From NCBI GenBank assembly GCA_902536515.1, contig CACAXU010000002.1:1-64000 (forward strand): a stretch of 64,000 nucleotides of DNA, in the 5' to 3' direction. The stretch is from an uncultured Litorivicinus sp. Lineage in GTDB: Bacteria; Pseudomonadota; Gammaproteobacteria; Pseudomonadales; Litorivicinaceae. Made by a program: the position numbers and the translations under genes. A model generated the notes under the pieces. The model made no database searches and had not been told where the DNA came from. It saw only the letters and a program-made list of their open reading frames with translations. Below, in pieces: positions 50,041-60,904 of this stretch (within the stretch, counting starts at the first letter, position 1; each line of letters begins with the position of its first letter).

Positions 50041-51204
50041 TTACAGCTTCGCGGCTGCATCAGCTAATGCTTGTGCGCGATCAATGCGCTCCCAGGTTAA
50101 ATCCAAATCGTCACGTCCGAAATGGCCATAAGCCGCTGTCGGACGATATATTGGTCGATTCAAGTCGAGCATGGTTGAGATTGCTCTCGGGCGCAGATCG
50201 AAGTGCTTGCGAACCAGCTGATCCAAATGTGTGTTGGTGAATTTTGATGTGCCAAATGTATCGACACGGATCGACGTTGGCTCAGCAACGCCAATTGCGT
50301 AAGACACTTGCACCTCGCATCGTTCAGCGAGTTTAGCAGCAACTAGGTTTTTCGCGACATAGCGTGCGGCGTAGGCTGCAGAGCGATCCACCTTTGACGG
50401 ATCTTTTCCTGAGAAAGCGCCGCCGCCGTGACGCGCCATGCCTCCATAGGTATCGACGATGATTTTTCGGCCTGTTAGCCCTGCGTCGCCGACTGGCCCG
50501 CCGATCACAAAACGTCCCGTAGGATTGATGTGGTATTTGGTTTGCTCAGTGAGCCATGCTTCGGGCAACACAGGTGTAATGATGTGCTCTTTAACATCGC
50601 GTTGCAGTTGCTCGATCGATATCTCTTCATCATGTTGGGTCGAGAGAACGACAGCATCGATACCAACGATCGTGTCGCCGTCGTATGCAAATGTGACTTG
50701 GCTTTTCGCGTCTGGCCGAAGATATGGAAGATCACCATTTTTGCGAACTTCTGCCTGGCGACGGACTAGGTTGTGGGAGTAATGAATTGGAGCTGGCATC
50801 AGACTGTCGGTTTCATTTGTAGCGTAACCGAACATCAAACCTTGGTCCCCCGCACCTTGCTCGTGGTTGTCAGTTTCGTCGACACCCTGTGCGATATCTT
50901 GCGACTGCTTGCCAATGCCATTGAGGACGGCACACGTATTGCCATCAAAACCCAGTGAAGAATTGTCGTATCCGATATCAAGCACCACTTGGCGGATGAT
51001 ATCTTCGATATCGACCCATGTGTTGGTGCGAACTTCGCCAGAAACCAAAATTAAGCCTGTTTTGACCATCGTCTCAATTCCAGCACGAGTATACTTATCA
51101 TCAGTGAGTAGTGCGTCAAGAATCGTATCTGAGATCTGATCTGCCATTTTGTCTGGATGGCCTTCAGACACAGATTCTGAGGTGAAATAGGTCAAATCGG
51201 TCAT
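50041..51204 (-). CDS. metK: S-adenosylmethionine synthetase
   Basis: Makes SAM from methionine and ATP. Motifs [28 protein letters not shown] and the P-loop-like [19 protein letters not shown] are clear. Length 387. First gene of the metK-ahcY pair; together with metX and metW downstream the strand carries much of the methionine cycle. A palindrome lies about 40 bases upstream. Confidence 0.97.
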   Translation of the reverse strand: MTDLTYFTSESVSEGHPDKMADQISDTILDALLTDDKYTRAGIETMVKTGLILVSGEVRTNTWVDIEDIIRQVVLDIGYDNSSLGFDGNTCAVLNGIGKQSQDIAQGVDETDNHEQGAGDQGLMFGYATNETDSLMPAPIHYSHNLVRRQAEVRKNGDLPYLRPDAKSQVTFAYDGDTIVGIDAVVLSTQHDEEISIEQLQRDVKEHIITPVLPEAWLTEQTKYHINPTGRFVIGGPVGDAGLTGRKIIVDTYGGMARHGGGAFSGKDPSKVDRSAAYAARYVAKNLVAAKLAERCEVQVSYAIGVAEPTSIRVDTFGTSKFTNTHLDQLVRKHFDLRPRAISTMLDLNRPIYRPTAAYGHFGRDDLDLTWERIDRAQALADAAAKL

Positions 51205-51241
51205 TGCAGCGGTCCTGAGTCTTTAAAATCGATAGTGATTG

Positions 51242-51259
51242 TATAAAGATATCCTTATA
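51242..51259. promoter_or_regulatory. Palindromic operator candidate upstream of metK
   Basis: TATAAAGATATCCTTATA is an 18-base inverted repeat with a single mismatched pair. It sits in the 151-base metK/tkt divergent gap, 38 bases before metK. It may bind a methionine-cycle repressor such as a SahR-type ArsR protein, but I cannot confirm that motif from memory. Confidence 0.45.
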
Positions 51260-51355
51260 TGTCAATGTTGAAGCGAAATCCTGTCTTGTGGTTCTTGGCA
51301 GGTTTCATAACAATGCGTGTTCGAAATTTTTCTCGGTAATAACAAAGGACGAGAT

Positions 51356-53335
51356 ATGACTGACCGCAGGACGCTCGCCAACGCGATTCGCTTTCTGAGT
51401 ATTGATGCTGTTCAGGTAGCCAATTCAGGCCATCCAGGCGCTCCGATGGGGATGGCGGATATCGCCGAAGTGCTCTGGCGTGGAGTACTCCGTCACAATC
51501 CGAATAATCCACAGTGGGCTAATCGCGATCGATTTGTCTTGTCCAATGGACACGGATCGATGCTGATTTATTCATTGCTTCATTTAACCGGATACGACGT
51601 CACAATCGATGACTTGAAGTCATTTCGGCAGCTTCACTCCCGAACTCCAGGTCATCCCGAGTATGGCTATACGGCTGGTGTTGAAACCACGACTGGCCCT
51701 CTTGGTCAGGGTCTGGCTAATGCTATTGGTATGGCCCTCGCCGAGAGAGTCTTGGCTACGCAATTTAACCGCGAACAATTTCCCATTGTTGATCATTACA
51801 CCTATTGCTTTGCGGGCGATGGCTGTTTGATGGAGGGCGTGAGTCATGAGGCGTGTTCGCTGGCAGGTACATTGGGTCTCGGAAAGTTAGTTGTTTTCTA
51901 TGATGACAACGGGATCTCAATCGATGGTGATGTACGAGGATGGTTCATTGATGACACACCTGCGCGCTTTGAGTCATATGGATGGCAAGTGATTCGTGGT
52001 GTTGATGGACATGACGCTACAGAAGTCGAAACCGCGTTAAAAACAGCGCGTCAGGAAACATCGCGTCCCACGCTGATTTGTTGCCGAACAGTGATTGGTT
52101 TTGGATCGCCAAATCTCGCAGGGAGTGAAAAGACCCATGGGGCTCCGCTTGGTGATGCTGAGATGCAGGCAACGCGCCAAGCGATGAATTGGACTTATGG
52201 TCCGTTTGAGATTCCAGAAGATATCCAATCCGCATGGGATTCAAAAGAGCAGGGCGCCAAAGCACAGGCTGAATGGGATCAATTATTCGCAAGCTATCAA
52301 AAAGAGTATCCAGATTTAGCGACTGAGTTTTGGCGTCGTATCCAGGGTGATTTACCTAACGACGCACTTGCTACTCTCGATGATGCGATTACTGAGACAC
52401 AATCGGAATCCCCGAAGTTGGCCACTCGAAAAGCCTCGCAGAATGCGATTGGTGTAGTTGCCGAGCTCTTCCCAGAAACATTCGGTGGTTCTGCAGATTT
52501 AGGGCACTCAAACCTCACAGTCTGGCCAGGTGCCGAGGCGAATAGCCAAGACAACCCCGGTGGAAATTACATGCACTATGGTGTGCGTGAGTTCGGTATG
52601 TGTGCGCTAATGAATGGAGTTGCTCTGCACGGCGGTTTCCTTCCTTTCGGTGGAACCTTTCTTATTTTTATGGAGTACGCCCGCAATGCGGTGCGTATGG
52701 CCGCTCTCATGAAGCTACGCGTAATCTATGTCTTCACTCATGATTCGATTGGTCTTGGTGAAGATGGACCAACACACCAACCGATCGAGCAACTGGCGAG
52801 TTTACGCTCGACTCCAGGCTTGGAGACCTGGCGTCCATGCGATACCACGGAGACCTTCGTAGCTTGGAAAGAAGCGGTCAGCCATCGAGGACCGACCGCC
52901 CTCGCGCTGTCGCGCCAGGGACTCGGAAATCAGCCGCGTGATTCCCAACAGGTCACAGACATCGCTCGCGGCGCTTATGTGTTGAAGCAAGAGACATCTG
53001 CGCTCGAGATGATCTTGATCGCCACGGGCTCTGAAGTTGAGTTAGCAGTTGCAGCTGCCGATGCGCTGGGTCATGGGGTTCGTGTTGTCTCGATGCCATC
53101 GACAAGTCGATTTGATAAGCAGGACGCAGCTTTCCGTGAGTCAGTTTTACCGGCATCTTGCACGAAACGTCTGGCGATTGAAGCGGGTCACCCTGATGGT
53201 TGGTATAAATACGTCGGACTGAATGGAGGCGTCATTGGCATGCAAACCTTTGGTGAATCAGGTCCGGGTGGTGAAGTAATGAAACACTTCGGGTTCACGG
53301 TTGAGAACGTCGTTACTCAGGCAAAGGCCCTTTAA
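51356..53335 (+). CDS. tkt: Transketolase
   Basis: Thiamine-diphosphate enzyme of the pentose phosphate and Calvin-type interconversions. [20 protein letters not shown], the ThDP motif [15 protein letters not shown] with a later NN-like pair (YDDNGIS), and [21 protein letters not shown] (shown in part) are present. The ATG at 51356 with AGGA 6 bases upstream is chosen over 51317; length 659. It begins tkt-epd/gap-pgk-fba, a carbon-metabolism run. Confidence 0.96.
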   Translation: MTDRRTLANAIRFLSIDAVQVANSGHPGAPMGMADIAEVLWRGVLRHNPNNPQWANRDRFVLSNGHGSMLIYSLLHLTGYDVTIDDLKSFRQLHSRTPGHPEYGYTAGVETTTGPLGQGLANAIGMALAERVLATQFNREQFPIVDHYTYCFAGDGCLMEGVSHEACSLAGTLGLGKLVVFYDDNGISIDGDVRGWFIDDTPARFESYGWQVIRGVDGHDATEVETALKTARQETSRPTLICCRTVIGFGSPNLAGSEKTHGAPLGDAEMQATRQAMNWTYGPFEIPEDIQSAWDSKEQGAKAQAEWDQLFASYQKEYPDLATEFWRRIQGDLPNDALATLDDAITETQSESPKLATRKASQNAIGVVAELFPETFGGSADLGHSNLTVWPGAEANSQDNPGGNYMHYGVREFGMCALMNGVALHGGFLPFGGTFLIFMEYARNAVRMAALMKLRVIYVFTHDSIGLGEDGPTHQPIEQLASLRSTPGLETWRPCDTTETFVAWKEAVSHRGPTALALSRQGLGNQPRDSQQVTDIARGAYVLKQETSALEMILIATGSEVELAVAAADALGHGVRVVSMPSTSRFDKQDAAFRESVLPASCTKRLAIEAGHPDGWYKYVGLNGGVIGMQTFGESGPGGEVMKHFGFTVENVVTQAKAL

Positions 53336-54352
53336 TTGGCTTGGCGGCTTGGAATTAATGGCTATGGCCGCATCGGTCGCTGTGTTGTTCGCGCGCTTGC
53401 CGAGCGAGGCTTATTTGATCGTATTCAGCCAGTTTTGATCAACGACCCCGCGGATGCCGAAAGCCTGGTGCATCTGACCCATTATGATTCCACCCATGGA
53501 CGGTCAGAGCGCATTTTTCAAAATGATCCGACAGGCAGGTATCTACTGAATGGTCGTTCGATTGCTTTAACTCGATCTCTGTTACCAGCCACGATTGATT
53601 ATCAGCAGACGCCAGTCGATGTTGTCCTCGAAAGCTCGGGTCGGTTTGCGAATCGTGAATCTGCAGATGCTCACTGTAACGCGGGCGCTCCTCGGGTATT
53701 GATTGGCGCTCCTGGTGGTCCGGATGTCGATTTGACGGTCGTGTTTGGTCTAAATCACCATCAGCTTGAAGAATCACATAAGGTTGTCTCAGCCGCAAGT
53801 TGCACAACCAACTGCCTGGCATTGGGGTTGTCTGGCCTCACGCGGTCTGTTGGGATTAAACGTGGATTTTACACGACTATTCATGCGGTCACTAATGATC
53901 AGGTTTTGGTCGATAGTGCCCACCGTGATTCCCGTCGTGGAAGATCTGCCCATAGTTCGATGATTCCAACCAGCACCAATGCAATTAAAGCACTCGAGTG
54001 GGTGATGCCAGAGCTGTCAGGACGCATTCAGGGTTTCTCGATGCGTGTTCCAACACAAAACGTGTCGTGCGTGGATTTGACGGTGGAATTCAGCCGCGAG
54101 GTTACAGAGAACGAAATTTTAGAAGCAATGCGCCATTGGTCGCAAATCCAAGGGGGCATGTTTGCTGTCAATGAAGAGCAACTCGTATCGATCGATTTTA
54201 ATCATCATCCGGCATCATCAATCTTTGATGCAACACAGTTGATGGTGAATGGGCGACTGGTGAAGTTGCTGTTTTGGTATGACAACGAATGGGGCTATTC
54301 CAATCGTGTAATCGACTTATTACTGCATTGGCAGTCCATTTCTAGGGGGTGA
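53336..54352 (+). CDS. epd: GAPDH-family dehydrogenase: erythrose-4-phosphate or glyceraldehyde-3-phosphate dehydrogenase
   Basis: NAD-dependent aldehyde dehydrogenase. Rossmann motif [11 protein letters not shown], catalytic Cys156 in [11 protein letters not shown], and the [11 protein letters not shown]is segment are present. The C-terminal [17 protein letters not shown] resembles Epd, and the tkt-epd-pgk-fba order supports it, but the NDQ and [13 protein letters not shown] parts are GAPDH-like, so Gap cannot be excluded. The start is TTG, immediately after the tkt TAA, with AAAGG 8 bases before it. Length 338. Confidence 0.8.
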   Translation: MAWRLGINGYGRIGRCVVRALAERGLFDRIQPVLINDPADAESLVHLTHYDSTHGRSERIFQNDPTGRYLLNGRSIALTRSLLPATIDYQQTPVDVVLESSGRFANRESADAHCNAGAPRVLIGAPGGPDVDLTVVFGLNHHQLEESHKVVSAASCTTNCLALGLSGLTRSVGIKRGFYTTIHAVTNDQVLVDSAHRDSRRGRSAHSSMIPTSTNAIKALEWVMPELSGRIQGFSMRVPTQNVSCVDLTVEFSREVTENEILEAMRHWSQIQGGMFAVNEEQLVSIDFNHHPASSIFDATQLMVNGRLVKLLFWYDNEWGYSNRVIDLLLHWQSISRG

Positions 54353-54357
54353 ATCAA

Positions 54358-55515
54358 ATGATAAGAACAATGTCTGATTTGAATGTGCACGGGAAGCGCG
54401 TTTTGGTTCGTCAGGATTTAAATGTTCCGGTAAAAGAAGGTCAGGTCACATCAACAGCTCGCATCGATGCGGCAATACCGACCCTTCAAGCGTTGCTGGA
54501 AAAAGGTGCAAAGGTGGCTGTCATGAGTCACTTGGGGCGGCCGGAAGAGGGTGTTTGTGAGTTAGAGTTTAGCCTGGCACCTGTCGCGAAAACCTTATCT
54601 GACAAGTTGGGTAGACGGGTCCCTTTGATCGCAGATTGGATTGATGGATTCGATCAAACCGATGACTTGGTTCTGCTTGAGAACGTACGGTATCTAGAAG
54701 GCGAGAAAAACGATGATGAGGCACTTTCCATCAAAATGGCCTCTCTCTGTGATGTGTATCTCATGGACGCGTTTGGAACAGCGCATCGAGCTCAGGCGTC
54801 TACACATGGTGTCGGTCGATTTGCTCCGGAAGTCGCCGCAGGTCCACTGATGGCAGCTGAGCTCGACGCGCTCGGTAAAGCACTTGCAAACCCAGAACGT
54901 CCTGCAGTAGCGATTGTTGGTGGATCCAAAGTCTCGACGAAGCTTGACGTATTAACAGAGCTTGCAAACCGGGTCGATCAAATCGTTGTTGGTGGCGGGA
55001 TTGCAAATACATTTTTAGCGGCCGCAGGCTTCTCGGTTGGTCAATCACTCATGGAAGCGGATTTGATTGATACTGCCAAAGCATTGATGTCGAAGGTGGA
55101 TATTCCATTACCTGTCGATGTTGTAGTTGCTACAGAGTTTTCTGCTGATGCGACGGCGACAATTAAGCGGGTCGAAGATGTTGCTGATGACGACATGATC
55201 CTTGATGTTGGGCCGGAGACACAGGCCTCGTACCACAGCATAATGGCATCTGCTAAGACAATTTTATGGAATGGGCCTGTGGGTGTGTTTGAGTTTCCAC
55301 AGTTTGAGGGTGGAACGCGTGCGTTATCGATGGCGATTGCGGTGAGTAATGCGTTCAGTCTTGCAGGTGGCGGTGACACCCTGGCCGCGATCGATCAGTT
55401 TAAAATTGCTGATCAAATTAGTTATATCTCAACTGGCGGTGGTGCCTTCCTCGAGTTTGTTGAAGGGAAGGAGTTGCCGGCGGTTCAAATGTTGAAATCC
55501 AGAAAAGATTTATAA
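54358..55515 (+). CDS. pgk: Phosphoglycerate kinase
   Basis: Transfers phosphate from 1,3-bisphosphoglycerate to [36 protein letters not shown] and the Gly-rich [12 protein letters not shown] are present. The ATG at 54358 (MIRTM) with AGGGGGTG upstream is preferred to the in-frame GTG at 54349 that overlaps the preceding stop. Length 385. Confidence 0.97.
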   Translation: MIRTMSDLNVHGKRVLVRQDLNVPVKEGQVTSTARIDAAIPTLQALLEKGAKVAVMSHLGRPEEGVCELEFSLAPVAKTLSDKLGRRVPLIADWIDGFDQTDDLVLLENVRYLEGEKNDDEALSIKMASLCDVYLMDAFGTAHRAQASTHGVGRFAPEVAAGPLMAAELDALGKALANPERPAVAIVGGSKVSTKLDVLTELANRVDQIVVGGGIANTFLAAAGFSVGQSLMEADLIDTAKALMSKVDIPLPVDVVVATEFSADATATIKRVEDVADDDMILDVGPETQASYHSIMASAKTILWNGPVGVFEFPQFEGGTRALSMAIAVSNAFSLAGGGDTLAAIDQFKIADQISYISTGGGAFLEFVEGKELPAVQMLKSRKDL

Positions 55516-55524
55516 GGAGTTTTC

Positions 55525-56589
55525 ATGGCTTTAATCAGTTTGCGCCAAATGCTTGACCATGCTGCTGACCAGGGATATGGCGTTCCAGCGTTCAATGTGA
55601 ATAATCTTGAGCAGATACGCGCAATCATGGAGGCCGCAGATGCAGTCGATGCGCCTGTCATCGTACAAGCCTCGGCTGGTGCAAGAAAATATGCGGGCAG
55701 TCGCTTTCTGAGCCACCTCATCGCGGCGGCTATCGAAGAGTTTCCTCATATTCCGGTGTGTATGCACCAGGACCACGGAGCATCTCCTGATGTCTGTCAG
55801 CAATCCATTCAATTGGGCTTTTCTTCAGTCATGATGGATGGCTCTTTGATGGCTGATCAGAAAACCCCTGCAAGCTATGACTACAACGCTGAAGTGACCG
55901 CATTAACCACTCGGATGGCGCATGCTTGTGGAGTCTCAGTTGAGGGAGAGCTTGGTTGTTTGGGTTCATTAGAAACCGGCCAAGCTGGAGAAGAAGATGG
56001 TGTTGGCGCAGAAGGTACGTTGTCTCATGATCAGATGCTCACTGATCCTGATGAGGCGGTTGATTTTGTGAAAGCGACAAAGGTTGATGCATTGGCTATT
56101 GCGATCGGAACATCGCATGGCGCGTATAAGTTCACACGACCACCAACTGGAGACATCCTTTCGATTGACCGCATTAAAGCGATTCACGAACGAATTCCAG
56201 ATACTCATCTGGTGATGCATGGTTCGAGTTCCGTTCCCCAGGACTGGCTCCAGATCATCAACGAGTTTGGTGGAGAAATTCCAGAGACCTATGGTGTTCC
56301 AGTCGAAGAGATACAGGAAGGGATTAAGTACGGTGTTCGTAAAGTGAATATCGACACGGATTTACGTTTGGCGTCGACAGGTGCGATTCGTCGTTACCTC
56401 GCGAAAAATCCCGCTGAATTCGATCCGCGGAAATACTTCAAAGAAGCGACGAAAGCGATGAGTAATATTGTGAAAGCGCGTTATGAAGCATTTGGCTGTT
56501 CGGGTCAGGCTGCAAAGATCAAGGTGATCGGCCTTGAAGCGATGGCTGCTCGGTATTCAGCAAGAGAATTGGATCCGAGGATTTCTTGA
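55525..56589 (+). CDS. fba: Class II fructose-bisphosphate aldolase
   Basis: Zinc-dependent aldolase of glycolysis and gluconeogenesis. Metal and active-site motifs [33 protein letters not shown] and VMHGSSSVP are present, with [12 protein letters not shown] near the end; 354 residues is the type B (Calvin-type) length. AAGGAG lies just before the ATG. Last gene of the tkt operon. Confidence 0.96.
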   Translation: MALISLRQMLDHAADQGYGVPAFNVNNLEQIRAIMEAADAVDAPVIVQASAGARKYAGSRFLSHLIAAAIEEFPHIPVCMHQDHGASPDVCQQSIQLGFSSVMMDGSLMADQKTPASYDYNAEVTALTTRMAHACGVSVEGELGCLGSLETGQAGEEDGVGAEGTLSHDQMLTDPDEAVDFVKATKVDALAIAIGTSHGAYKFTRPPTGDILSIDRIKAIHERIPDTHLVMHGSSSVPQDWLQIINEFGGEIPETYGVPVEEIQEGIKYGVRKVNIDTDLRLASTGAIRRYLAKNPAEFDPRKYFKEATKAMSNIVKARYEAFGCSGQAAKIKVIGLEAMAARYSARELDPRIS

Positions 56590-56597
56590 TCATGAAT

Positions 56598-56618
56598 GGG
56601 GAGACTGAGAGTCTTCCC
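56598..56618 (+). terminator. Hairpin after fba
   Basis: GGGGAGACT - GAG - AGTCTTCCC forms a 9-base stem with one G-T pair, 8 bases after the fba stop. No T-run follows, so it may stabilise the mRNA end or act with Rho instead of being a classic terminator. Confidence 0.45.
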
Positions 56619-56724
56619 AAAGTCCTTGCACTGTCTCAATCAACATTTTCCGTGGGCTCTATGCTCCTGGTAACTTGTTGCGATTGTTGCTACTTGTCAG
56701 GCACACGGTGTCATTCTTTGGGAT

Positions 56725-57042
56725 TCAATGGAGTGAGGTTTGATGAGTGTTTCTGAGCACGTGGGAAGATACTGACATCGCTTGAGGGTATAAGCGCTTC
56801 GCCCAGTTTAAATATGGGTTCCAGATACGAGGAGTCCTCACAATTACGAAAAATGTTGCCGTCAGTCGCTTCTTATAAACGACGACTCTCGCGATGATGA
56901 TTTCAACGATGGGTTGGGCAAGACGGCCGACACGTATGGCTGGTAGTGACGCGATTGTAATGTCACCGCTACGTTGCAGGGCGATTTCGGTAAGCTGGGG
57001 CTCGTGCGCATCGTCCAAACCGATTTTTTGAAGGACATCCAT
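56725..57042 (-). CDS. Doubtful hypothetical protein, 105 residues
   Basis: Not recognised. Begins MDVLQKIGLDDAHEPQL and has a hydrophobic centre (GRLAQPIVEIIIARVVVYKK) followed by TATFFVIVRTPRI. No clear ribosome site precedes the ATG, and it stands alone in a long gap. It may be a remnant of an older gene or a chance ORF. Confidence 0.25.
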   Translation of the reverse strand: MDVLQKIGLDDAHEPQLTEIALQRSGDITIASLPAIRVGRLAQPIVEIIIARVVVYKKRLTATFFVIVRTPRIWNPYLNWAKRLYPQAMSVSSHVLRNTHQTSLH

Positions 57043-57232
57043 CGCGGACGATTTTTAAATCACCAGCAAATTGAATGCGAAACCATTATTGTGAATTGAA
57101 GTTGGTCCGCGCGAATCGACAGGTCTTACTACGAAATCGCAAATTATGGTCTACAAAGTCCAAACGTTGTCTAGAGGAGGGGGTGGCAAGGCTATGTGGT
57201 CTGTCGATGACGTAGCGCTCCAAAAGTCAATC

Positions 57233-57251
57233 GCGCTCTGGCGCTTTTTTT
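57233..57251 (+). terminator. Short hairpin with T-run near the serA 3' side
   Basis: GCGC-TCTG-GCGC followed by seven T at 57245-57251. The stem is only four strong pairs, though an alternative pairing with AGCGC at 57214 exists. On the plus strand it would end a transcript that crosses the gap, either fba read-through or an unannotated RNA. Confidence 0.4.
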
Positions 57252-57314
57252 GGGAAGCATTTGGATCATTTTCAAAGGCGACCCTTATCACGGGGTCGAG
57301 TTTAAACTAAGCTC

Positions 57315-58541
57315 CTAAAACAAAACGCGGCAGCGAATTGTTCCCTCGATTTCAGATAATTTCTCGAGCGCCATGTCTGAGTAGTCTCGATCAACATCAA
57401 TCACGACATAACCAATTTTATCTGACGTTTGTAAGAACTGAGATCCGATATTTATGTGATTTTCTGCAAAAACCGAGTTGATTGCTGAAAGCACGCCTGG
57501 ACGGTTTTCATGCGCGTGCAAAAGACGATGGTGATTTGGATGCGCTGGTAATGCAACCTCGGGGAAGTTCACGCTTGTCACTGTTGAACCGTTATCTGAG
57601 TAACGAACAAGCTTCTCAGAGACCTCGATACCAATGTTTTCTTGGGCTTCTTGCGTTGATCCACCGATGTGAGGCGTTAGGATGGCGTTATCGAAACCGC
57701 ACAATGGCGAGACGAACTCATCATTATTCGACTTTGGCTCGGTTGGGAACACGTCGATCGCTGTGCCAAGCAGATGCTTTTCTTTAAGTGCTTTGGTGAG
57801 TGCATCAATATCGACCACTGTACCTCGCGATGCATTAATCAGAATGCTCTTTGGCTTCATCTGGCTGAACCGTTTGTGATTCATTAAATTCCGTGTTGAT
57901 GGGAGATCTGGTACGTGAAGAGTCACAATGTCTGCTTGACCAAGCAGTCCCTCAAGTGAGGGAATTTGCAATGCATTGCCGATAGGGAGTTTTGACACCA
58001 CATCGTAGAAAATCACGCGCATACCTAGACTCTCAGCAAGAACTGAAAGTTGGGATCCAATGGATCCATAACCGACGATACCGAGTGTCTTACCGCGAAT
58101 CTCAAATGAATCATTCGCAGTCTTTGCCCAGCCACCGCGATGTGCTTTTGCGTTCTTTTCTGGGATACCTCGAAGCAACAGAGTTGCTTCTGCCAGAACG
58201 AGCTCAGCAACAGAGCGCGTATTTGAGTATGGTGCATTGAAAACGACAATGCCGTGCTCGGTCGCAGCCGTGAGGTCGACTTGATTGGTACCGATGCAGT
58301 AACACCCGACTGCAACCAACTTATCGGCGGCTTCAAAAATATCCCGGGTTAGCGTCGTTCTCGAACGAATCCCAAAAAAATGAACACCCTCGAGTTTAGC
58401 CATCAGTTCTTCGCCGGTCAGCGCTGTATTTACCGTTTCAATGTTCGCATAACCCGCGTCGCGGAAGATGCGTTCTGCGGAGGGGTGGATGCCTTCGAGT
58501 AAAAGGACTTTGAGCTTTGATTTATCAAATGAAGTGGTCAT
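57315..58541 (-). CDS. serA: D-3-phosphoglycerate dehydrogenase
   Basis: First step of serine synthesis. The NAD motif is GIVGYGSIGSQLSVLAESLG, and RGTVVDIDAL and the catalytic His in ILTPHIGGSTQEAQ are clear. The C-terminal ACT domain (ENRPGVLSAINSVFAENHIN) is the serine-feedback site of the E. coli type. Length 408. Start overlaps the rpiA stop (TAATG). Confidence 0.96.
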   Translation of the reverse strand: MTTSFDKSKLKVLLLEGIHPSAERIFRDAGYANIETVNTALTGEELMAKLEGVHFFGIRSRTTLTRDIFEAADKLVAVGCYCIGTNQVDLTAATEHGIVVFNAPYSNTRSVAELVLAEATLLLRGIPEKNAKAHRGGWAKTANDSFEIRGKTLGIVGYGSIGSQLSVLAESLGMRVIFYDVVSKLPIGNALQIPSLEGLLGQADIVTLHVPDLPSTRNLMNHKRFSQMKPKSILINASRGTVVDIDALTKALKEKHLLGTAIDVFPTEPKSNNDEFVSPLCGFDNAILTPHIGGSTQEAQENIGIEVSEKLVRYSDNGSTVTSVNFPEVALPAHPNHHRLLHAHENRPGVLSAINSVFAENHINIGSQFLQTSDKIGYVVIDVDRDYSDMALEKLSEIEGTIRCRVLF

Positions 58542-59218
58542 TAAGCGTCTCGTGAAAATTCTAGAATGTCGGTATCTGATGCCAGCAACAAGGTGTCGGC
58601 GGGGCGTTTTGCAAATAAACCGCAGGTGACAACACCGGGTATTTGGTTAATCGCTAATTCGAAGCCTTTTGGATCGGTGATGGACATGCCGTGCACATCT
58701 AAAATCAGGTTGCCGTTGTCTGTAAGAACACCTTGACGATATTCAGGGTCGCCACCGAGCTCCACCAAAGCACGGCCGACCAAGCTTCTGGCCATGGGAA
58801 TCACTTCCACCGGGAGCGGAAATTGACCAAGAATGTCAACGCGTTTTGAGTCGTCGGCGATGCACACGAATTGGACGGATGCTTCAGCAATAATTTTTTC
58901 GCGGGTTAGGGCAGCGCCCCCACCTTTGATCAGATTTAGTTTCGGGTCTGCTTCATCAGCTCCATCGACATAGACAGGTAAGATTCCGGTCGCATTGAGA
59001 TCGAGTAATTCAATGCCGTAATGTCCTAGCCGTTCTTCAGTAGCCTTGGATGATGCCACTACACCCAAAATGTCGATTTTGCTCTCAGCCAGAACATCGA
59101 TAAAGCAGTTGGCAGTCGAGCCTGTTCCAATTCCAATCGGCGTTTCCGAGTCGAGTAGGTGTCGGACTTTTTCGAAAGCGGCTTCCGCCACTTGGCGTTT
59201 TTTCCCATCCTGGCCCAT
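58541..59218 (-). CDS. rpiA: Ribose-5-phosphate isomerase A
   Basis: Interconverts ribose 5-phosphate and ribulose 5-phosphate. [13 protein letters not shown], the [24 protein letters not shown] active-site block (shown in part) and [10 protein letters not shown] are diagnostic. The ATG at 59218 (MGQDGKK) has GGAG 7 bases upstream and is preferred to the ATG at 59230; 225 residues. Divergent from ilvA, as in many Gammaproteobacteria. Confidence 0.96.
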   Translation of the reverse strand: MGQDGKKRQVAEAAFEKVRHLLDSETPIGIGTGSTANCFIDVLAESKIDILGVVASSKATEERLGHYGIELLDLNATGILPVYVDGADEADPKLNLIKGGGAALTREKIIAEASVQFVCIADDSKRVDILGQFPLPVEVIPMARSLVGRALVELGGDPEYRQGVLTDNGNLILDVHGMSITDPKGFELAINQIPGVVTCGLFAKRPADTLLLASDTDILEFSRDA

Positions 59219-59301
59219 GATGATCTCCATAAAAGCGGGCCGAAAGCATAGCTGTTAGCGGGCTCAGACGCTATGATGATGCGCTTAAATTTGGAATTCT
59301 C

Positions 59302-60816
59302 ATGCTAGACACCCTGATTCAAAAGATTTTATCGGCTCGCGTTTACGATGTAGCGATTGAAAGCCCCGTCCACCAAGCACCTTTTTTGTCAAAACGGCTT
59401 GGTCGTCCTATTTTTCTGAAACGTGAAGATTTGCAGCCCGTCTATTCATTCAAATGTCGGGGTGCGTACAACAAAATGGCAGGGATTCCGAAAGAGGTAC
59501 TTGAGAAGGGTGTGATCGCGGCGTCTGCTGGCAACCATGCCCAGGGTGTCGCGTTGGGTGCGCAGAAACTGAAGATCCCAGCGGTCATTGTGATGCCAAC
59601 AACCACGCCCGTAATCAAAGTCCGCTCTGTCAAAGCGCGAGGTGCTCAGGTGGTACTTCATGGTGACAGTTTTGACGAAGCATTCGCCAAAAGCCAAGAG
59701 TTGGTTGCTGAGTATGGATACACCTACCTGCATCCATTTGACGATCTTGAGGTCATCGCAGGTCAGGGAACTGTTGCCGTTGAGCTATTAAGGCAAATGA
59801 CTCGCCCAGTGGATGCGGTTTTCATTCCAGTCGGTGGCGGAGGTTTGGCCGCGGGCATGGCGGCCTACATCAAATATGTCCGCCCTGAAATCAAGGTCAT
59901 CGCTGTTGAGCCAGAGGATGCGGCCTGCCTAGATGCTGCGATGAAGGCGAGCGAGCGCATTGTGCTGCCGCAAGTCGGTTTGTTCGCCGATGGAGTCGCC
60001 GTTAAGCAGATAGGTGAAAACACTTTCAACGTTCTGAAAGATGCGTGTGATGAGGTGATCACAGTTACCACAGATGAAATCTGCGCCGCTGTGAAAGATG
60101 TGTTTGATGATGTACGGAGCGTCAATGAGCCCGCCGGCGCGCTCGCAGTCGCGGGCCTGAAGAAATATGCTGAGCGAGAGGGTGCTGGTGGAGCGCTTGT
60201 TGCAGTGCTTTCAGGAGCCAATGTGAATTTTGATCGAATTCGCCATGTTGCGGAGAGAGCGGAAGTCGGCGAGAAGCGCGAGGCCATTTTGGCTGTGACC
60301 ATCCCTGAGCGTCCTGGTGCATTTAAAGCGTTTTGTGAGCAAATTGGTCACCGAAACATTACCGAATTCAATTATCGGTTCGCTGATGAAAATAAGGCTC
60401 ATATCTTTGTTGGTGTAACAACAGATCCAACAACCGATGATCGAACACAGTTGGTTGATCGGCTTAACGCAGCAGACCTCCCCGTGGTCGATATGACTGA
60501 TAATGAACTCGCGAAGCTCCACATCCGCCATATGGTCGGAGGTCGGAGTCCCGGAGCAGGGTCTGAATTGGTGTTTCGTTTTGAATTTCCAGAGCGGCCG
60601 GGAGCATTGCTGAAGTTTTTGAATAAAATTGGATCACGCTGGAATATCTCGGCCTTTCATTACCGAAATCATGGTGCCGCCTATGGACGAGTGCTTGTAT
60701 CGATGCAGGCAAAATTGTCGGAGCGTAATGAGCTGTTGAGTTATTTTGACGATATCGGGTACACGTATTTTGATGAGACAGAAAATGCAGCAGTTAGGCT
60801 TTTTATGAGAGGTTGA
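59302..60816 (+). CDS. ilvA: Threonine ammonia-lyase, biosynthetic
   Basis: PLP enzyme converting threonine to 2-oxobutanoate for isoleucine. The PLP lysine is in SFKCRGAYNKM, with SAGNHAQGVALGA and the phosphate loop VGGGGLAAG after it. Two C-terminal ACT-like repeats (ERPGAFKAFCEQIG and ERPGALLKFLNKIG) bind isoleucine and valine in E. coli. Length 504. RidA, encoded in this window, removes its reactive by-product. Confidence 0.96.
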   Translation: MLDTLIQKILSARVYDVAIESPVHQAPFLSKRLGRPIFLKREDLQPVYSFKCRGAYNKMAGIPKEVLEKGVIAASAGNHAQGVALGAQKLKIPAVIVMPTTTPVIKVRSVKARGAQVVLHGDSFDEAFAKSQELVAEYGYTYLHPFDDLEVIAGQGTVAVELLRQMTRPVDAVFIPVGGGGLAAGMAAYIKYVRPEIKVIAVEPEDAACLDAAMKASERIVLPQVGLFADGVAVKQIGENTFNVLKDACDEVITVTTDEICAAVKDVFDDVRSVNEPAGALAVAGLKKYAEREGAGGALVAVLSGANVNFDRIRHVAERAEVGEKREAILAVTIPERPGAFKAFCEQIGHRNITEFNYRFADENKAHIFVGVTTDPTTDDRTQLVDRLNAADLPVVDMTDNELAKLHIRHMVGGRSPGAGSELVFRFEFPERPGALLKFLNKIGSRWNISAFHYRNHGAAYGRVLVSMQAKLSERNELLSYFDDIGYTYFDETENAAVRLFMRG

Positions 60817-60826
60817 TTCTCATAAA
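60802..60826 (+). repeat. Inverted repeat across the ilvA stop codon
   Basis: TTTATGAGA (60802-60810) and TCTCATAAA (60818-60826) form a perfect 9-base stem around a 7-base loop that contains the ilvA TGA. No T-run follows directly. It may end or protect the ilvA message. Confidence 0.45.
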
Positions 60827-60848
60827 TTGGCTTAACTCACTATAAAAG

Positions 60849-60876
60849 TTGACTTTTTTGTTTTTTGTCGTATTCT
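60849..60876 (+). promoter_or_regulatory. Sigma70 promoter for a small ORF
   Basis: TTGACT (60849-60854), a 16-base spacer, then TATTCT (60871-60876). The -35 is 5/6 and the -10 4/6. Its only downstream coding candidate is the 30-residue peptide starting at 60905, giving a leader of about 22 bases. Confidence 0.5.
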
Positions 60877-60904
60877 GTATCAAATTAGATCTGGTGCAAG
60901 ATGC

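Larger units (their letters stand above)
56590..57314. other. Long interval between fba and serA
   Basis: At 725 bases this is the largest gap in the window. It holds the fba hairpin, one weak minus-strand ORF (56725-57042) and a small hairpin with a T-run at 57233-57251. A further stem GACCC ... GGGTC lies about 30 bases past the serA stop on the minus strand. I recognise no known gene family, RNA or mobile element. Confidence 0.5.

Noticed and set aside
51205..51355. SAM or SAH riboswitch upstream of metK-ahcY
   Set aside because: I could not find conserved riboswitch stems; only the palindrome stands out.
56725..57042. Remnant of a PLP-dependent decarboxylase in the 105-residue ORF
   Set aside because: A faint resemblance of the GRL...FVIV stretch to the LysA C-terminal region is too weak to support.
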